Positions 6,744-15,606 of a stretch of DNA of 18,311 nucleotides are shown here, in pieces. The position numbers and the translations under genes are program-made. The notes below the pieces were generated by a model that was not told the origin of the DNA, made no database searches, and saw only the letters and a program-made list of their open reading frames with translations. Positions within the stretch are counted from its first letter, which is position 1. Each line of letters starts with the position of its first letter. Source of the stretch: DATBRC01 sp036560485 (GTDB lineage Bacteria > Pseudomonadota > Gammaproteobacteria > Burkholderiales > Burkholderiaceae_D); assembly GCA_036560485.1 (NCBI GenBank), contig DATBRC010000066.1:1-18311 (forward strand), written 5' to 3'.

Positions 6744-7946
6744 ATGCAGTACGATGCGCGCGCGCTATCCCCTGACCATGTAATGACCTTCCTCACCATC
6801 GACGCGCACGATGAGGCCGATGCACGTCGGCAAGTCGAAGGCCGGGGGTTATATACGGCATCGATTGCTCCTGCACGCGGCTCCATTTCAGGCGTACTGT
6901 TTTCCAGCCATGCTCGGACTGCACGCTTGCCGCTGGTGCTGTTTAGCCAGGAATTGCTCGCGCTGTTGCATGCCGGCCTCTCGATCGTCGAATGCCTGGA
7001 AGCGTTGCTGGAAAAAGAAACCAACGATGCACGGCGCTCAATCCTGACACGCCTATTGTCCGGTCTGCGTGAAGGCAAACGTTTTTCTACCGTCCTGGCC
7101 GAACAATCGGATCTATTCCCTGCCTTGTATATCGGTATCGTCAAAGCAGCGGAAGGCACCAGTGACTTGCCTCGCTCGTTGACACGTTTTATCGATTATC
7201 AGCAACGCATCGATACGGTACGCAGCAAAATCGTCAGCGCCGCTATCTATCCGATGATCCTGCTGATGGTCGGTGGCGGCGTCAGTTTTTTTCTGATTGG
7301 TTATGTGGTGCCGCGCTTTGCACAAGTCTATCAAGGCGCCGGACGCAACTTACCATGGATGTCGCAATTGTTATTGGAATGGGGACAATTTGCCGGAGCG
7401 CATACCAGCATGCTGGTGTCCGGCATTGCTCTCACATTGGCTGCACTCTTCTTCATGGTGCGTCATTTTTTAGCCAATGGCGGGATGGCCCGGCTACTGG
7501 CGATATTACCAGGCATCGGCGAACGCGCACGCGTCTACGAATTATCACGTTTGTATTTAACCTTGGGTATGCTGCTCGAAGGCGGCATTCCGATTGTGAT
7601 AGCGATGCAAACCGTGCAAGGCATGGTGTCGGCGCATATCAAGTCAGGATTACAAAACGCCAAAGCGCGCATTGAATCCGGCGAACCGTTTTCGGTTGCC
7701 TTCAGTGTGAATGAATTGACTACGCCGATTTCCCTGCGCATGTTGCGTGTCGGCGAACGTTCGGGTGAACTCGGGCAAATGCTCACGCAATCGGCGTCGT
7801 TCTACGATGGGGAAATCACCCGCTGGATTGACCGCTTTACACGCACGTTCGAACCTCTGCTCATGGCAGGGATCGGCTTGATCGTCGGCGCGATTGTCGT
7901 GCTGCTATATATGCCGATCTTTGATTTGGCCGGTAGCCTGTCATGA
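6744..7946 (+). CDS. gspF: Type II secretion inner-membrane platform protein GspF
   Basis: 400 residues, the usual GspF length. An N-terminal cytoplasmic part ('ARALSPD', 'EADARRQVEGRGLY') precedes the first T2SSF domain (about 65-190: 'LFSQELLALLHAGLSIVECLEAL', 'FPALYIGIVKAAEGTSDL'). The second T2SSF domain (about 268-390) has 'LYLTLGMLLEGGIPIVIAM' and 'LRMLRVGERSGELGQML'. Membrane helices are visible near 170-190, 222-242 and 370-392. It is the polytopic adaptor that couples ATPase GspE to pseudopilin assembly. Its stop overlaps the gspE start as ATGA (7943-7946), so the two are translationally coupled. The ribosome binding site is weak. Confidence 0.93.
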   Translation: MQYDARALSPDHVMTFLTIDAHDEADARRQVEGRGLYTASIAPARGSISGVLFSSHARTARLPLVLFSQELLALLHAGLSIVECLEALLEKETNDARRSILTRLLSGLREGKRFSTVLAEQSDLFPALYIGIVKAAEGTSDLPRSLTRFIDYQQRIDTVRSKIVSAAIYPMILLMVGGGVSFFLIGYVVPRFAQVYQGAGRNLPWMSQLLLEWGQFAGAHTSMLVSGIALTLAALFFMVRHFLANGGMARLLAILPGIGERARVYELSRLYLTLGMLLEGGIPIVIAMQTVQGMVSAHIKSGLQNAKARIESGEPFSVAFSVNELTTPISLRMLRVGERSGELGQMLTQSASFYDGEITRWIDRFTRTFEPLLMAGIGLIVGAIVVLLYMPIFDLAGSLS

Positions 7947-9637
7947 ACGCGCCGCTGCAACCATCTGCACTACCCATCATCGATGCAGCGTTACTGCAAC
8001 GCGCACGCACGCTTGCTGGCCAATCGCACCGATCCGTCATTGATGAACTGATGGAATTGACGAATGTCGAACCGCGCTTGCTGGTGCAAGCGATCGCTGC
8101 CCCATTCCGTTTGTCGGTGATGGAAACGAGTGACATGCTCGCGATGGCACCCGCGTTTGATTTGTTATCGCTATCCAAAGCGATGCAACGGCATTGCGTG
8201 TTGTTGCGTAATGCCGAACAGCATTTGATTGGCGTGATAGCTGATCCGTTCGATGCCGATTTACTGACGTGGCTCAACACACAAGCCAAAGCCCGCATCG
8301 AGTATCGATTGGCGATGCAAGCCGATATCCAGGCATACCTATCTAAACTGGAAGAAACCGTTCGTGCAGTCGATCATCTGGAAAATCATGCACAAGATCA
8401 TCAACGCGACAACAAATCGGTGGCCACGCTGTCGTTTGCCTCTGTCAGTGAAGCAGCCAGTCCCGCTGTCAAACTGGTCAATTCCACGCTGTACGATGCA
8501 TTGAAAGCGGGTGCATCCGATATTCATCTTGAAAGCACCTCGAGCGGATTGTCGGTCAAATACCGCATCGATGGCATCTTGAATAGCGCGACCACTGTTC
8601 ATGGCATCGAAGTGGCGGAGCAAGTCATCTCGCGTTTGAAAGTGTTGGCGGAGCTGGATATCGCCGAACGTCGCGTGCCGCAGGACGGCAGTTTCCGCGT
8701 CGAAGCGTCCAACCGTGAAATCGATTTGCGTATCTCGATTATGCCGAGCATCCACGGTGAAGATGCGGTGATCCGTATCTTGGATAAACGCGCGATGATC
8801 GAGGCGTATGGGTCGCTGACGTTGGAAGCACTCGGCTTTGATGCACCTTCGCTGATGTCGTTGCGCATGCTGGCCGAAGAGCCGTATGGCATGTTATTGG
8901 TGACCGGCCCGACCGGCTCCGGCAAGACCACCACACTTTATGCGGCGCTGACTGAAATCAACAATGGCCACGACAAGATCATCACGATTGAAGATCCGGT
9001 CGAATACCAATTGCCCGGCATTCTGCAAATCCCCGTCAATGAAAAAAAGGGACTGACCTTTGCCAAAGGCTTGCGCTCGATCCTGCGCCACGATCCCGAC
9101 AAGATCATGGTCGGCGAAATTCGCGATACCGAAACCGCCGAAATTGCAGTGCAATCGGCATTGACCGGTCACCTGGTGTTGACGACTGTTCATGCGAATA
9201 ATGTGTTCGATGTGTTTGGACGTTTCTCGCATATGGGCATCGATCCGTATGCATTTGTGTCGGCATTAAACGGTATTTGGGCGCAACGCCTGGTGCGCTT
9301 GAATTGTCCCCACTGTGCTGTGCCCTATAATCCGGGTGACGCCGAGTTGGCCCGTATCAGCTTGCGGCGAGCGGATGTTGGCGGATACCAATTCAAGCAA
9401 GGTAAAGGTTGCGGCGATTGTTATGGCAGCGGCTACAAAGGAAGAAAAGCGATCGCCGAGATCCTGATCCTGAACGACGAGATTCGCGAACTGGTTATTG
9501 AAAAGCGCCCCATCCGGCAGATCAAGGAAGCGGCCCGCTTGAATGGGACACGCAGTTTGCGCGAAGGCGCGCTGGAACTGGTTGCGCGCGGCGAAACCAC
9601 GCTGGATGAAATCAAGCGGGTGACATTGCATGCGTAA
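7943..9637 (+). CDS. gspE: Type II secretion assembly ATPase GspE
   Basis: 564 residues. The N-terminal domain (about 1-150, with 'VEPRLLVQAIA' and 'DPFD') is the N1E-type region that contacts the GspL-like partner and platform. Catalytic core: 'ASDIHLE' near 191, Walker A 'GPTGSGKTT' at 322-330, Asp box 'ITIEDPVE' at 347-354, Walker B 'IMVGEIRD' at 388-395, and His box 'TTVHANN' around 417. A four-Cys zinc module is intact: 'CPHC' at 455-458 and 'CGDC' at 490-493. All nucleotide-binding residues are present, so it should be an active hexameric ATPase powering pseudopilus assembly at the cytoplasmic face. It overlaps gspF by four bases and the next gene by eight. Confidence 0.95.
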   Translation: MNAPLQPSALPIIDAALLQRARTLAGQSHRSVIDELMELTNVEPRLLVQAIAAPFRLSVMETSDMLAMAPAFDLLSLSKAMQRHCVLLRNAEQHLIGVIADPFDADLLTWLNTQAKARIEYRLAMQADIQAYLSKLEETVRAVDHLENHAQDHQRDNKSVATLSFASVSEAASPAVKLVNSTLYDALKAGASDIHLESTSSGLSVKYRIDGILNSATTVHGIEVAEQVISRLKVLAELDIAERRVPQDGSFRVEASNREIDLRISIMPSIHGEDAVIRILDKRAMIEAYGSLTLEALGFDAPSLMSLRMLAEEPYGMLLVTGPTGSGKTTTLYAALTEINNGHDKIITIEDPVEYQLPGILQIPVNEKKGLTFAKGLRSILRHDPDKIMVGEIRDTETAEIAVQSALTGHLVLTTVHANNVFDVFGRFSHMGIDPYAFVSALNGIWAQRLVRLNCPHCAVPYNPGDAELARISLRRADVGGYQFKQGKGCGDCYGSGYKGRKAIAEILILNDEIRELVIEKRPIRQIKEAARLNGTRSLREGALELVARGETTLDEIKRVTLHA

Positions 9638-11018
9638 GCATTTCAATTCTTCACTGCGCATTGAATTGTCGAAGAACAGCATGACGCTGGCACATCTCTA
9701 TGGTTGGCAGCATAGCAAACGTGAGGTGTTATCGACCACACCATTATCGACAAGCGATCTTTCGTCACCAACGCAGCTTGCTTCGCAACTTGGCAAGATT
9801 CTTCAAGATGCAAAATGCAGTGCACTTCCCACTTCGGTCATCGTAGCGGACGAATTGGTGCGGCTTTTCATCGCGACACCTCCGAAACACTGCAGCCGCA
9901 TCGATGATTGTCGCGCAGCGGCCGATTTGCGATTCCTAACGTTATACGGTGAAGCAGTAAATGATTGGCAGATTGAAGCGGAGTGGGATGCGCAGCATCC
10001 TTTTCTGGCTTGTGCGCTGCCGCGCTCTCTTCACACTACCTTATTGCAAATCGCTACCGAACATCAGTTGACGCTCACCAGAATCCTGCCTCAATTCATC
10101 GCCACATGGAACCACTGGCACCGGCGCTTGGCTTCAACCAGTTGGTTTGGTTTTATACATGGCAATCATTTAACGCTAAGCATCCTTGATCAACAACACC
10201 TGATCGGCGTGCGGTTGGTGACCCTTCCGGACGAAACCGCGAATGATGCGCAATGGTTATCCGACTATGTCAATTGCGAAGCGTTACGCTTAAATTTACC
10301 GGCACCGGCCTCCCTGCAATTATGTGGCGACATAGTGCAGCAATGGACGAACCAAACGATGGGCACGTTACGGTGCGTGCGACTCGACAGCAGCCATCCG
10401 ACGCTTCCCCAGCATCGCCTGCCAATCAGTCTTCCCAGTAAAAAACGCGCTATCACAATGCAGCCACTGCGTACCGATTTTGCGCCGCGTTCGCTGAAAC
10501 GATCGGTAAGGCTAACACCGCTGCCCGTCTGGCTATACGGCAGCGTCGGCCTGTTATTGTGTGCCGCTGCCACTGTCAATGCATTTAGCATGTTGCAACA
10601 ACAACATAAGCTCATTGCAGCAATTCAACGTATCGAAATCAAACAAACAGAACGACTCACACATCAAACGTCCTCAAAGACATGGACGATTCCAGATGCG
10701 CAAGCAAGTGCTGCAATTAACGCAATAGGCCAATTGAATCTTCCGTGGCGTGATGTCTGGGATGCCATTGAAGCAGCCACACCGACAAGCGTTGCGCTGT
10801 TATCGATTGAGCCGGATGCAAAAAAGCAGATCGTCAAAGGCATGGCGGAAGCGAAAACCAGTTATGACATGCTCGCCTATATCGAGCAGCTTAAAAAGCA
10901 GGAGTTTTTTGACAGAGTGATTCTGACCAAGCACGAAATCAATGAACAAGATGCGAATAAACCGTATCGCTTTCAATTTGAAGCACAATGGGTGAGCGCA
11001 GGAGGGAACACGCCATGA
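9630..11018 (+). CDS. Fused PilM/PilN-like (GspL-like) inner-membrane assembly protein
   Basis: 462 residues. Residues 1-290 are cytoplasmic and occupy the place of the actin-like PilM/GspL domain, though sequence similarity is weak. One membrane helix follows at about 299-321 ('LPVWLYGSVGLLL' onward), then a coiled-coil-prone Gln/Lys/Glu stretch (322-350). The C-terminal 95 residues ('LPWRDVWDAIEAATP', 'SYDMLAYIEQLKKQEFF', 'PYRFQFEAQW') match the PilN-type ferredoxin-like domain, PF05137 as I recall it. The topology is that of GspL: the cytoplasmic part binds GspE, and the periplasmic part pairs with the PilO/GspM-like product of the next gene. The start lies inside the end of gspE (eight-base overlap), and the stop overlaps the next ATG as ATGA. 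Confidence 0.78.
   Translation: MRKHFNSSLRIELSKNSMTLAHLYGWQHSKREVLSTTPLSTSDLSSPTQLASQLGKILQDAKCSALPTSVIVADELVRLFIATPPKHCSRIDDCRAAADLRFLTLYGEAVNDWQIEAEWDAQHPFLACALPRSLHTTLLQIATEHQLTLTRILPQFIATWNHWHRRLASTSWFGFIHGNHLTLSILDQQHLIGVRLVTLPDETANDAQWLSDYVNCEALRLNLPAPASLQLCGDIVQQWTNQTMGTLRCVRLDSSHPTLPQHRLPISLPSKKRAITMQPLRTDFAPRSLKRSVRLTPLPVWLYGSVGLLLCAAATVNAFSMLQQQHKLIAAIQRIEIKQTERLTHQTSSKTWTIPDAQASAAINAIGQLNLPWRDVWDAIEAATPTSVALLSIEPDAKKQIVKGMAEAKTSYDMLAYIEQLKKQEFFDRVILTKHEINEQDANKPYRFQFEAQWVSAGGNTP
11001..11006 (+). promoter_or_regulatory. Ribosome binding site deciding the start at 11015
   Basis: GGAGGG lies eight bases before the ATG at 11015. This supports that start over the in-frame GTG-type start 27 bases upstream, which would place the site inside the gene. 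Confidence 0.6.
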
Positions 11019-11632
11019 CGCTCTCGCAACTTCGTACGATCAATTTGCAAGTGCAACTGACGTTGCTTCGTTTCGGCTGGAGCAAAAGTATTGCATCTAT
11101 TATTTGCATGATCGGACTGATGGCATGGCTTTTGGGCATTCCGTATTTGCATACGCAACAAAAAGCGCTGCAACAGCAATGGCAACAAGCACAGCAATCC
11201 TGGCACACTGCTGAAGGTATGATACCGACCGTAACGCAGACCACAGCGGAACAACATTTCAATCAATTTATCAACGGCCTGGGTGATGACCGCTACACCG
11301 AACAGCAAATCAAAACCTTGTTTGCGTTGGCCGATAAAGCCGGCCTGACGCTCGCACAAGCCGACTACAAATTAGCGGAAGATAAAAACGGCCACTATCG
11401 CACCTATCAAATCCTGATGCCGGTCAAAGGCACTTATCGTGCGATCCGACAGTTCTGTGAAAAAACCTTACTGGCAATTCCATTTGCATCGCTCGACGAA
11501 ATGAACTTCAAGCGCGATGCAATTGGCAGCGGCACACTGGAAGCGCGGTTGCGTTTTACGATCTATTTGTCTGCCCAGCCAACCGGTATGTTTGGCAACG
11601 GCAAGCCTCCCATCCAAAAGGATGCATCATGA
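11015..11632 (+). CDS. PilO/GspM-like inner-membrane assembly protein
   Basis: 205 residues. A short cytoplasmic tail is followed by one membrane helix at about 27-46 ('IASIICMIGLMAWLLGI') and a Gln-rich coiled coil ('QQKALQQQWQQAQQ', about 48-65). A periplasmic alpha/beta domain follows (about 85-195: 'QIKTLFALADKAGLTLAQADY', 'YQILMPVKGTYRAIRQFCEK'). This is the architecture of PilO/GspM, which dimerises with PilN/GspL in the periplasm. Assignment rests on topology, this 'G-L-L..A.Y' pattern and position; primary sequence in this family diverges strongly. ATGA overlaps occur at both ends (11015-11018 and 11629-11632), so its stoichiometry is probably tied to both neighbours. Confidence 0.75.
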   Translation: MTLSQLRTINLQVQLTLLRFGWSKSIASIICMIGLMAWLLGIPYLHTQQKALQQQWQQAQQSWHTAEGMIPTVTQTTAEQHFNQFINGLGDDRYTEQQIKTLFALADKAGLTLAQADYKLAEDKNGHYRTYQILMPVKGTYRAIRQFCEKTLLAIPFASLDEMNFKRDAIGSGTLEARLRFTIYLSAQPTGMFGNGKPPIQKDAS

Positions 11633-12171
11633 CCGCGCGTCATCTACTCATGGCAATCGGTTTAGGGATAGCTGCCTGGTTGGCATTTTTGGGCGATAAA
11701 ACACCGTCATCATCTGTCGCGCAACCAATTAATCGTACCGCAACTGCCGGCAAAGCGGCGGCCCGGATGGCGCAAACAACGCAACGTACCACGACGGCCG
11801 CCAACAAAACGACGCAACCACCCGACATCCCTGCGCTGCAAGACCGCGACACGTTAATTGGTGGTGCGCATAATGGCGGCACAGGATTATTCGGCAGCCA
11901 GAGCTGGATGCCGCCCCCTCCGCCACCGCCCAAGCCGATGCCGCCTCCACCGCCGATGGCGCCGCCATTACCGTTTGTCTATATGGGAAAAAAGTTTGAT
12001 GGCGCCAGTTGGGAAGTCTATTTTGGGCGTGGAGATAACACCTATATCGTGCAAGAAAATGCTGTTGTCGACAACACTTACCATATTGATTCCATCAAGC
12101 CGCCGATCATGACCTTGACCTATTTACCGCTGAAGCAAGTGCAGACACTTAACATTGGAGGAACCGACTAA
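11629..12171 (+). CDS. Proline-rich PilP/GspC-like connector protein
   Basis: 180 residues. An N-terminal membrane helix (about 5-21) precedes a Thr/Ala-rich low-complexity region (25-65) and a polyproline segment (94-115, runs of seven and five Pro). A compact beta-rich domain ends the protein (about 115-178: 'LPFVYMGKKFDG', 'WEVYFGRGDNTYIV', 'YHIDSIKPPIMTLTYLPL', 'QTLNIGG'). The 'P-F-x-Y-x-G' entry and closing 'L.Y.PL....L.IG' resemble PilP and the homology region of GspC, which bind the secretin N0 domain. Position directly before the secretin agrees. I infer that it bridges the L/M-like complex to GspD. I recall such proteins being annotated in Burkholderiales as a putative secretion-system component; I could not check this. 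Coupled to both neighbours by overlaps. Confidence 0.68.
   Translation: MTARHLLMAIGLGIAAWLAFLGDKTPSSSVAQPINRTATAGKAAARMAQTTQRTTTAANKTTQPPDIPALQDRDTLIGGAHNGGTGLFGSQSWMPPPPPPPKPMPPPPPMAPPLPFVYMGKKFDGASWEVYFGRGDNTYIVQENAVVDNTYHIDSIKPPIMTLTYLPLKQVQTLNIGGTD
12157..12161 (+). promoter_or_regulatory. Ribosome binding site of gspD
   Basis: GGAGG ends nine bases before the ATG at 12171 and lies within the last codons of the previous gene. The TAATG junction (one-base overlap) favours re-initiation. Confidence 0.6.
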
Positions 12172-14612
12172 TGCCAAGTCGTCTCACAAATCGCATAAAA
12201 ACACCGCGAGGTTTCTGGGCTTGCCTGATTATTACCTTGATACTGACCGGCTGCGCCGCCCAGATGAATTACAACGACGGCAAAGACTTGGTGGCACAAG
12301 ACAAGGTGGAAGAAGGACTCGCGAAGTTTCAAAAAGCTATGCAGCAAGATCCACAGAATCTGGAATACAAACAAGCCTATCTGCAAACCAAAGAACGGGC
12401 TGTGTATTCGTACCTGACGCAAGCGGATAAGTTCGCCGATGCCGGCCAGCGTGACGCAGCAGAAAAGAACTATCAACGCGCGCTGGGACTGGATCCCAGC
12501 AGTGAACGCGCGCTTGATGGCTTGCTTCGTTTGAAACGCGATAGCCACCATGATCAACTGATCAATGAAGCAACCGCCAAACTCGACAAAAAAGATACCG
12601 AGTCTGCCAGATTAAAACTCTCATCTGTGCTATCGGAAAATCCAAATAATCAAGCGGCGCTGGCGTTACAGAACAAATTGACGGAGAAAACCGATGCGGT
12701 GCCGAGTGACACCGAGTTGACTCTCGCCTATAAAAAGAAAATCACCATTGAATTTAAAGATGTCACGTTGAAACAAGTGTTTGAAGTCATCTCGCGCACG
12801 TCCGGCTTGAATTTCATGTTCGATAAAGATGTGAAGACCGACCAGAAAACATCGATCTTTTTAAAGAACAGCACGATTGAGGAAGCGATCCACATGACGC
12901 TGGTGACTAACCAGCTGGAACAAAGTGTCGAGAATGCCAATACGATCCTGATCTATCCAAACACGCCGGGCAAGCAGAAAGATTATCAGCAGATGATGGT
13001 GCAGAGCTTTTACTTAACGAATGCGGATGCCAAGGCGGTTGCTGCCAGCCTGAAGTCGCTTCTGAAAACACGCGACATTGTCGTCGATGAAAAGCTCAAC
13101 TTATTGATGGTGCGTGATACACCGGAAGCATTGGCGCAAGCAGAAAAACTGATCGCGTTGCAGGATATGGCAGAACCTGAAGTGATGTTGGAAGTGGAAA
13201 TACTGGAAGTGCAGCGCAAACGTTTGCTGGATTTGGGAATCCAATGGCCTGCCAGCATGAGTCTGACGCCGCTTTCCGCAAGTGGCCTAACGGTGAGTGG
13301 CACCACAGGTACGACCGGTGCAACTGGTCCCAGCATCACTCTCCGCGATCTGTATCATCAGAATTCCGGAACCATCGGTGTCGGCATTTCTCCGGTCACG
13401 ATCAATGCCAACAACCAAGATTCCGATGCCAACTTGCTAGCCAATCCACGCATTCGTGTCCGCAATCACGAAAAGGCAAAAATCCTCATCGGTGAACGTG
13501 TACCCAACATTACATCGACGTCGACTGCCACCGGATTTGTTTCGCAATCGATCAATTATGTCGATGTGGGATTGACGCTCAATGTCGAACCCACTGTGTA
13601 TCTCGACAACCAGGTAGCGATCAAGGTGTCGCTGGAAGTGAGCAATATCGTCAGTCAATTAACAACTTCGTCAGGTTCAGTTGCCTATCAAATCGGCACA
13701 CGTAATGCCAGTACCGTACTGCGTCTCAAAGACGGCGAGAACCAGGTACTGGCAGGCTTGATCAATGACGAAGACCGCCGCTCAGGCAACAAAGTGCCGG
13801 GCTTGGGCGACTTGCCGTTGATCGGCCGCTTGTTTGGCAGCACCTCAAACGACAACCAGAAAACTGAAATTGTACTGTCGATTACACCGCATTTGATCCA
13901 CAATATTCAGCGTCCAAATGCATCGTTGTCGAAATTTCGATCCGGCACGGAGAGTAGTTATTATGTGCGTTCTGGCGCAGCATCTGGAGGCGTAGGCACA
14001 CCAAACGAAGTACTAACACCGCGTCCCGCAACCGCTGTTACACCCGCCGCTCCAACGACGGCTACCCGTAATGCAACGTCTGCACAACCCACTAATCCTG
14101 CTAGTAGCAATAACATTGGTTCATCAAATAACAATATCCAAAGTAACATTCCTTCGATAAACGAAAGCCAAATTAGTACTAACGGCACCGTTGCCAATGG
14201 CGCACAATTGCAATGGCAAGGACCAACTCAAGTCAAAAAGGGAGATGCCTTCTCGGTGCAGTTAATTATGCAATCCGATATCCCGGTCAACAGCTTGCCA
14301 CTCATTGTTGGCTTCGACAATACTGCATTACAAGTCACCAGCATATCCGAAGGCATCTTCTTAAAACAAGGCGGCGCCAAAACCAACTTCACCAGTCGTG
14401 TCGATCCGAGCGGACAAATATTAATCACCGATACACGCACCGATACCGGCGGAGCGACATCACCCGGCACGGTTGCGACAATTAACTTCATTGCAATCGC
14501 GCCAACCAACTCAACACGCGTTCAGTTATTGTCTGCAGCGCCAATTGATTTATCCGGCCGCGCTGTATCGACATCTCTGCCTGTTCCGCAAAGCATTCAA
14601 ATTCAACCATAG
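12171..14612 (+). CDS. gspD: Secretin GspD lipoprotein with TPR-like N-terminus and C-terminal cohesin-like domain
   Basis: 813 residues. A signal with lipobox 'LTGC' places the acylated Cys at 28, so the protein carries its own outer-membrane anchor. Residues about 30-160 form TPR-like repeats ('AKFQKAMQQDPQNLEYKQAY', 'AEKNYQRALGLDPSSERALD'). An N0/STN-type domain follows (about 188-265: 'ITIEFKDVTLKQVFEVISR'), then an N1-like domain ('SFYLTNADAKAVAASLKSLL'). The secretin core runs to about 575, with 'GERVPNITS' and signature 'VPGLGDLPLIGRLFGS' near 541-556. A disordered Ser/Asn/Thr/Ala linker (about 585-675) leads to residues about 678-813, a beta-sandwich with cohesin pattern: 'KKGDAFSVQLIMQSDIPV', 'VGFDNTALQVTSISEG', 'TSPGTVATINFIAIAP'. 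It forms the outer-membrane export channel. Cohesin-tailed secretins are known in some proteobacterial type II-like systems; the ligand is unknown. Confidence 0.88.
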   Translation: MPSRLTNRIKTPRGFWACLIITLILTGCAAQMNYNDGKDLVAQDKVEEGLAKFQKAMQQDPQNLEYKQAYLQTKERAVYSYLTQADKFADAGQRDAAEKNYQRALGLDPSSERALDGLLRLKRDSHHDQLINEATAKLDKKDTESARLKLSSVLSENPNNQAALALQNKLTEKTDAVPSDTELTLAYKKKITIEFKDVTLKQVFEVISRTSGLNFMFDKDVKTDQKTSIFLKNSTIEEAIHMTLVTNQLEQSVENANTILIYPNTPGKQKDYQQMMVQSFYLTNADAKAVAASLKSLLKTRDIVVDEKLNLLMVRDTPEALAQAEKLIALQDMAEPEVMLEVEILEVQRKRLLDLGIQWPASMSLTPLSASGLTVSGTTGTTGATGPSITLRDLYHQNSGTIGVGISPVTINANNQDSDANLLANPRIRVRNHEKAKILIGERVPNITSTSTATGFVSQSINYVDVGLTLNVEPTVYLDNQVAIKVSLEVSNIVSQLTTSSGSVAYQIGTRNASTVLRLKDGENQVLAGLINDEDRRSGNKVPGLGDLPLIGRLFGSTSNDNQKTEIVLSITPHLIHNIQRPNASLSKFRSGTESSYYVRSGAASGGVGTPNEVLTPRPATAVTPAAPTTATRNATSAQPTNPASSNNIGSSNNNIQSNIPSINESQISTNGTVANGAQLQWQGPTQVKKGDAFSVQLIMQSDIPVNSLPLIVGFDNTALQVTSISEGIFLKQGGAKTNFTSRVDPSGQILITDTRTDTGGATSPGTVATINFIAIAPTNSTRVQLLSAAPIDLSGRAVSTSLPVPQSIQIQP

Positions 14613-14632
14613 CAGGGGAAATTTAAGCCAGC

Positions 14633-15148
14633 ATGCTTGCAAAAAACGATATGCCTATTGGCGCAATCAAATCGCGAAAGGATTGCGTAGGCTTCACTCT
14701 GATTGAACTGCTGGTCACATTGGCGATTTTGGGCGTGCTGGCGACAGTTGCATTACCCCTCGCGCAAGTGGAAATTCAACGCGGCCAAGAGCAAGATTTG
14801 CGCCGCGCATTGCGGGAGATTCGCGCAGGCATCGATGACTACAAGCGAGCGAGTGACGAAGGCCGCATTCAAAAAGAAATCGGTAACAACGGCTATCCAA
14901 AAAATCTTTCAATACTTGTAGAGGGCGTCGTCAATCAGCAAGATCCCAAAAAGAACAAGATTTTCTTTTTACGCCGCATTCCGCGCGATCCACTCAATCC
15001 CGATACTGACATCGATGAGGCAGAATCCTGGGGAAAACGCAGCTATGCCAGCGAAGCGAGCGATCCCCAAGAGGGCGATGATGTCTACGATGTCTATTCG
15101 ACGTCAACCAAAATCGGGTTGAATGGCGTGCCGTATAACAAATGGTGA
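14633..15148 (+). CDS. GspG-like pseudopilin
   Basis: 171 residues, starting 20 bases after gspD. The leader from 14633 is 20 residues, ending 'DCVG', with cleavage expected before 'FTLIELLVTLAILGVLATVALP' (segments: FTLIELLV, TLAILGVL). Glu is at mature +5. An alternative start at Met7 (14651) would give a 14-residue leader; neither has a good ribosome binding site (GGGGAA lies 15 bases before 14633). The mature body continues with a charged helix ('RGQEQDLRRALREIRAGIDDY'-type, Arg/Glu rich), 'YPKNLSILVEGV', 'FLRRIPRDPLNPDT' and 'YDVYSTSTKIGLNGVPY'. It resembles GspG/PulG but lacks the DADITN-type calcium end of the first gene. It is probably a minor pseudopilin of the same pilus. Confidence 0.85.
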   Translation: MLAKNDMPIGAIKSRKDCVGFTLIELLVTLAILGVLATVALPLAQVEIQRGQEQDLRRALREIRAGIDDYKRASDEGRIQKEIGNNGYPKNLSILVEGVVNQQDPKKNKIFFLRRIPRDPLNPDTDIDEAESWGKRSYASEASDPQEGDDVYDVYSTSTKIGLNGVPYNKW

Positions 15149-15599
15149 TGCGTTGTTACAGTTAAACTCCATCCAAGCCCTGCCTGCTTCGACTGATATC
15201 GCGTCGAGCGCAGCATGCGGTCAACATGAGAGGCAGCATGGCTTTACGCTGATCGAATTATTAGTCGTCCTGGCAATTATTGCGCTGTTGGCCACGTTGG
15301 CGATGCCGCACTATTTCAAAAGCATTGATACTGCCAAGGAAACCATCTTAATCGACAACTTGCGCATCACACGCGAAACGATCGATAAATTCTATGGCGA
15401 CACCGGACACTATCCGGAATCGCTCGACGAATTGGTGGAAAAAAAATATTTACGCGCGCTACCTATCGATCCGATCACGGAAAGCAGCACGACCTGGACT
15501 ATCGTGCCACCCGATGATGACAGCAAAGGTAAAGTGTTTGATATCAAAAGCACTGCACCGGGCACCACACGTGATGGCAAACCGTTTGTTGATCTATAG
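15123..15599 (+). CDS. Pseudopilin with long leader (GspG/PulG-like)
   Basis: 158 residues if the ATG at 15123 is used, overlapping the previous gene by 26 bases. This gives a 40-residue leader ending 'HERQHG'. A TTG at 15153 would give 30 residues; the ATG triplets nearer the cleavage site are out of frame. Mature sequence begins 'FTLIELLVVLAIIALLATLA' with Glu at +5. It continues with a polar helix, 'FYGDTGHYPESLDELVEKKYL', 'LPIDPITESSTTWTIVPP', and ends 'DGKPFVDL'. Minor pseudopilin; expected substrate of the prepilin peptidase, which is not encoded here. The next gene starts eight bases after the stop. Confidence 0.85.
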   Translation: MACRITNGDALLQLNSIQALPASTDIASSAACGQHERQHGFTLIELLVVLAIIALLATLAMPHYFKSIDTAKETILIDNLRITRETIDKFYGDTGHYPESLDELVEKKYLRALPIDPITESSTTWTIVPPDDDSKGKVFDIKSTAPGTTRDGKPFVDL

Positions 15600-15606
15600 G
15601 TGATGC

